From NCBI GenBank assembly GCA_903836575.1, contig CAILRJ010000091.1:1-35801 (forward strand): DNA of 35,801 nucleotides, written 5' to 3'. The DNA comes from an uncultured Burkholderiales bacterium. GTDB lineage: Bacteria > Pseudomonadota > Gammaproteobacteria > Burkholderiales > Burkholderiaceae_D. The notes beneath the pieces are model-generated. The model was not told where the DNA came from and searched no databases. It saw nothing but the letters and a program-made list of their open reading frames with translations. Positions 33,914-35,801 of this stretch are shown in pieces (position 1 is the first letter of the stretch; each line of letters starts with the position of its first letter). A program made the position numbers and the translations under genes.

Positions 33914-34054
33914 GCCCGCAGTTTACCCATGCATGAGCATAGCCACCTGTTTTTTTGTCCGTTAAAATGAGAGCCAGCCCGGGAAATGACCATCGTCCTT
34001 TCCCCGCCAGATACTCTGCAACGCTGCATCACCGCACCCAACAAGGAAAACACC

Positions 34055-34540
34055 ATGCCGTCATTCGACGTTGTCTCGGAAGCCAATATTGTCGAAGTCA
34101 AGAACGCCATCGACCAGTCCAACAAGGAAATCACCACCCGCTTCGACTTCAAGGGCAGCGACGCCCGTATCGAACAAAAGGAATTTGAACTCACCGCGTA
34201 TGCCGACGCCGACTTCCAGTTGAGCCAGGTGCGCGATGTGCTCAACAACAAGCTGGCCAAACGCAATGTCGACCTGCGTTTTCTGGACCTCGGCAAGATC
34301 GAAAAAATCGGTGGCGACAAGGTCAAGCAAGTCATCAAGATCAAGAACGGCATCGAGACCGACGCGGCAAAAAAAATCGTCCGTCTGATCAAGGACAGCA
34401 AGATGAAAGTGCAGGCCAGCATTCAGGGCGATGCGGTCCGCATCACCGGCGCCAAGCGCGATGACCTGCAGGCTGCGATGGCCGCACTGCGCAAGGATGT
34501 GCCGGAACTGCCGCTCGAATTCAACAACTTCCGCGACTGA
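34055..34540 (+). CDS. yajQ: YajQ-family (UPF0234) nucleotide-binding protein
   Basis: This 161-aa protein is started at the ATG at 34055 with AAGGA about eight bases upstream, giving the family N-terminus [19 protein letters not shown]. Conserved features are [54 protein letters not shown] and the C-terminal [10 protein letters not shown]. The fold has two RNA-recognition-like domains. Some YajQ proteins bind cyclic di-GMP and act with a transcription factor in virulence control, while others bind tRNA or nucleotides. It is followed after 48 bp by a retropepsin-like protease gene. Confidence 0.95.
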   Translation: MPSFDVVSEANIVEVKNAIDQSNKEITTRFDFKGSDARIEQKEFELTAYADADFQLSQVRDVLNNKLAKRNVDLRFLDLGKIEKIGGDKVKQVIKIKNGIETDAAKKIVRLIKDSKMKVQASIQGDAVRITGAKRDDLQAAMAALRKDVPELPLEFNNFRD

Positions 34541-34588
34541 TTCATCATCGCCATCAAACGCTCTGACGCACCCGGCAGACCACACCGC

Positions 34589-35215
34589 ATGACGCGATGG
34601 CTGCTGCTGTTGTGCATCGCGAGCAGCGGTGCACAGGCCGAATCGATCGGTCTGGTCGGACTGTTTCCCGGCAAGGCCGTGCTGGTCATTGATGGCGCCC
34701 CACCCCGCACTTACGCAGTGGGCGCCGTTGTCGTCGACGGCGTGCGACTGACCGGCGTCAGCGAAAGTGGCGCCGTTCTGGATGAACACGGCAAGCGCCA
34801 GGAACTGGCGATTGGCACGCATTTCAGCCGCGCGCAATCGCAAGGCGCGCCCAGCATCACGCTGCAAGCCGATAGCCGCGGCCACTTCATGGCACAGGCC
34901 ATGATCAATGGATTGGCATTACCGGTGATGGTCGACACCGGCGCCAGTATGGTGTCGATGTCGGCGCAAGAAGCGCGTCGATTGGGGATTGATTACCGGA
35001 GCGGACAACGGACATTTTCGAATACCGCCAACGGCGTCATTCCGGTCTTTCTGGTACGCCTCGATAACGTCCGGCTTGGCGACATCACGCTCAGCGGCGT
35101 CGATGCGCTGATTCAGGAACAGGGTTTGCCTTTTGCATTGCTCGGCATGTCGTTCCTGAACCGCACGGTGATGCAGCGCGATGGTCAGCAAATGGTGCTG
35201 ACCAAGCGCTACTGA
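34589..35215 (+). CDS. Periplasmic retropepsin-like aspartic protease (TIGR02281 type)
   Basis: This 208-aa protein has a short signal peptide (MTRWLLLLCIASSGAQA, cut about residue 17). An N-terminal region of about 90 residues with a small beta-rich domain (VGLFPGKAVLVIDG) precedes the clan AA aspartic protease domain. The catalytic motif is VMVDTGASMVSMS (about residue 115), and the flap/second hydrophobic motif is LLGMSFLNR near the end. Such single-lobe enzymes act as dimers. Its target is unknown. The stop codon directly abuts the convergent aroG stop (TGATCA). Confidence 0.88.
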   Translation: MTRWLLLLCIASSGAQAESIGLVGLFPGKAVLVIDGAPPRTYAVGAVVVDGVRLTGVSESGAVLDEHGKRQELAIGTHFSRAQSQGAPSITLQADSRGHFMAQAMINGLALPVMVDTGASMVSMSAQEARRLGIDYRSGQRTFSNTANGVIPVFLVRLDNVRLGDITLSGVDALIQEQGLPFALLGMSFLNRTVMQRDGQQMVLTKRY

Positions 35216-35801
35216 TCAGACTTCGCGGGCCTTGCCCAAACGACGCTGACGCACTGCATCTGCCAGCCCCTGCAACACGCCGACACTGTCGTCCCAGCTG
35301 ATGCAACCGTCGGTGATCGACTGGCCGTACACCAGTTCCTTGCCGGCGATCAGATCCTGGCGACCCGCGACCAGATGCGATTCGATCATCAGGCCCATGA
35401 TGCGCTCGTCGCCACCGGCGACCTGTGCCGCGATATCGGCGCAGACCGGAATCTGGTTAGCCGGATTTTTGCTGCTGTTGGCATGCGAGGCATCGACCAT
35501 CAGACGAGCCGCCAAACCGTTGGCAGCAATTTCCTTGCAAGCCTGATCGACGCTGGCCGCATCGTAGTTCGGGCTTTTTCCACCACGCAAAATGATGTGG
35601 CAATCTTCATTGCCATTGGTCGAGACGATGGCCGAATGACCGCCCTTGGTCACCGACAGGAAGTGATGCGAATTCGAGGCCGCCTTGATCGCATCAATCG
35701 CGATCTTGACGTTGCCATCGGTACCGTTCTTGAAACCGACCGGGCAGGACAGGCCGGACGCCAGTTCGCGATGGATTTGCGATTCGGTGGTGCGGGCACC
35801 A
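35216..35801 (-). CDS. aroG: 3-deoxy-7-phosphoheptulonate (DAHP) synthase, class I, partial
   Basis: This is the C-terminal 195 residues of an AroG/AroF-type DAHP synthase; the 5' end lies beyond the window. The frame stays open to the edge, upstream of the GTG listed in the ORF track. Visible motifs are GARTTESQIHRELASGLS, PVGFKNGTDGN, FLSVTKGGHSAIV, HIILRGGKSPNYD, MVDASHANSSK and the metal-binding MGLMIESHLVAG and CISWDDS. The enzyme condenses PEP and erythrose-4-phosphate as the first step of aromatic amino acid synthesis. Which feedback isoform it is cannot be told from this part. Confidence 0.94.
   Translation of the reverse strand, partial: GARTTESQIHRELASGLSCPVGFKNGTDGNVKIAIDAIKAASNSHHFLSVTKGGHSAIVSTNGNEDCHIILRGGKSPNYDAASVDQACKEIAANGLAARLMVDASHANSSKNPANQIPVCADIAAQVAGGDERIMGLMIESHLVAGRQDLIAGKELVYGQSITDGCISWDDSVGVLQGLADAVRQRRLGKAREV

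Noticed and set aside
1-35801. tRNA, rRNA, CRISPR array, insertion sequence or prophage
   Set aside because: No cloverleaf, rRNA segment, regular repeat-spacer pattern, transposase or phage structural gene was seen by reading. A tRNAscan or IS search could overturn this.

Overview
The window looks like chromosomal DNA of a GC-rich betaproteobacterium, most likely order Burkholderiales and possibly Oxalobacteraceae. This is inferred from protein character and gene neighbourhoods (orn / M48 protease / phhB / rsgA, argF-argG-ppnP, murB / yajQ), not from a search. Coding density is high. I found no rRNA, tRNA, CRISPR array, insertion sequence or prophage gene. The last gene (aroG-type DAHP synthase) is cut by the right edge.

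Layout, left to right. (1) 0.1-1.8 kb: a secreted PQQ-type sugar/sorbosone dehydrogenase-like beta-propeller, then a small periplasmic c-type cytochrome. (2) 1.8-7.3 kb, minus strand: a tightly coupled five-gene operon led by the radical SAM protein ArsS, followed by a metallophosphoesterase-like protein, a TVP38/DedA-type membrane domain fused to a MerA-like flavin disulfide reductase, and two arsenosugar-type glycosyltransferases (TIGR04283 and TIGR04282 families). The methyltransferase ArsM is not in the window. (3) 7.5-10.5 kb: a full-length bacteriophytochrome with GGDEF and EAL output domains. (4) 10.4-13.1 kb, minus: a phosphonate-type ABC permease and binding protein without an ATPase, then methylthioadenosine phosphorylase. 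(5) 13.1-14.5 kb: a gene-poor stretch with two unrecognised small ORFs, each with a good ribosome binding site. (6) 14.5-22.3 kb: housekeeping and stress genes (srkA, a SEC-C protein, mntH, a thiolase, orn, an M48 protease, phhB, rsgA). (7) 22.3-22.7 kb: an intergenic region with three consecutive hairpins, then argF, argG and ppnP. (8) 25.4-27.1 kb: a hipBA-type toxin-antitoxin pair whose promoter region is a nested palindrome reaching the hipB start codon. (9) 27.1-32.8 kb, minus: an iron-type alcohol dehydrogenase and a CHASE3 histidine kinase / response regulator / REC-PAS-GAF-GGDEF-EAL signalling operon. (10) 32.9 kb to the end: murB, yajQ, a retropepsin-like protease and partial aroG.

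Two themes link genes here. The first is arsenic: ArsS, the fused reductase, the phosphoesterase and two glycosyltransferases form a plausible organoarsenical (arsenosugar or arsenolipid) pathway, and the nearby MTA phosphorylase is a speculative candidate for removing adenine from the ArsS product. The second is cyclic di-GMP: a light-sensing GGDEF-EAL protein, an EAL protein with a degenerate GGDEF site, oligoribonuclease (which removes pGpG) and YajQ (a reported c-di-GMP binder) all lie within 27 kb. The most unusual non-coding signals are the hipBA operator, the hairpin cluster upstream of argF, the perfect inverted repeat in the arsS leader, and the two orphan small ORFs.
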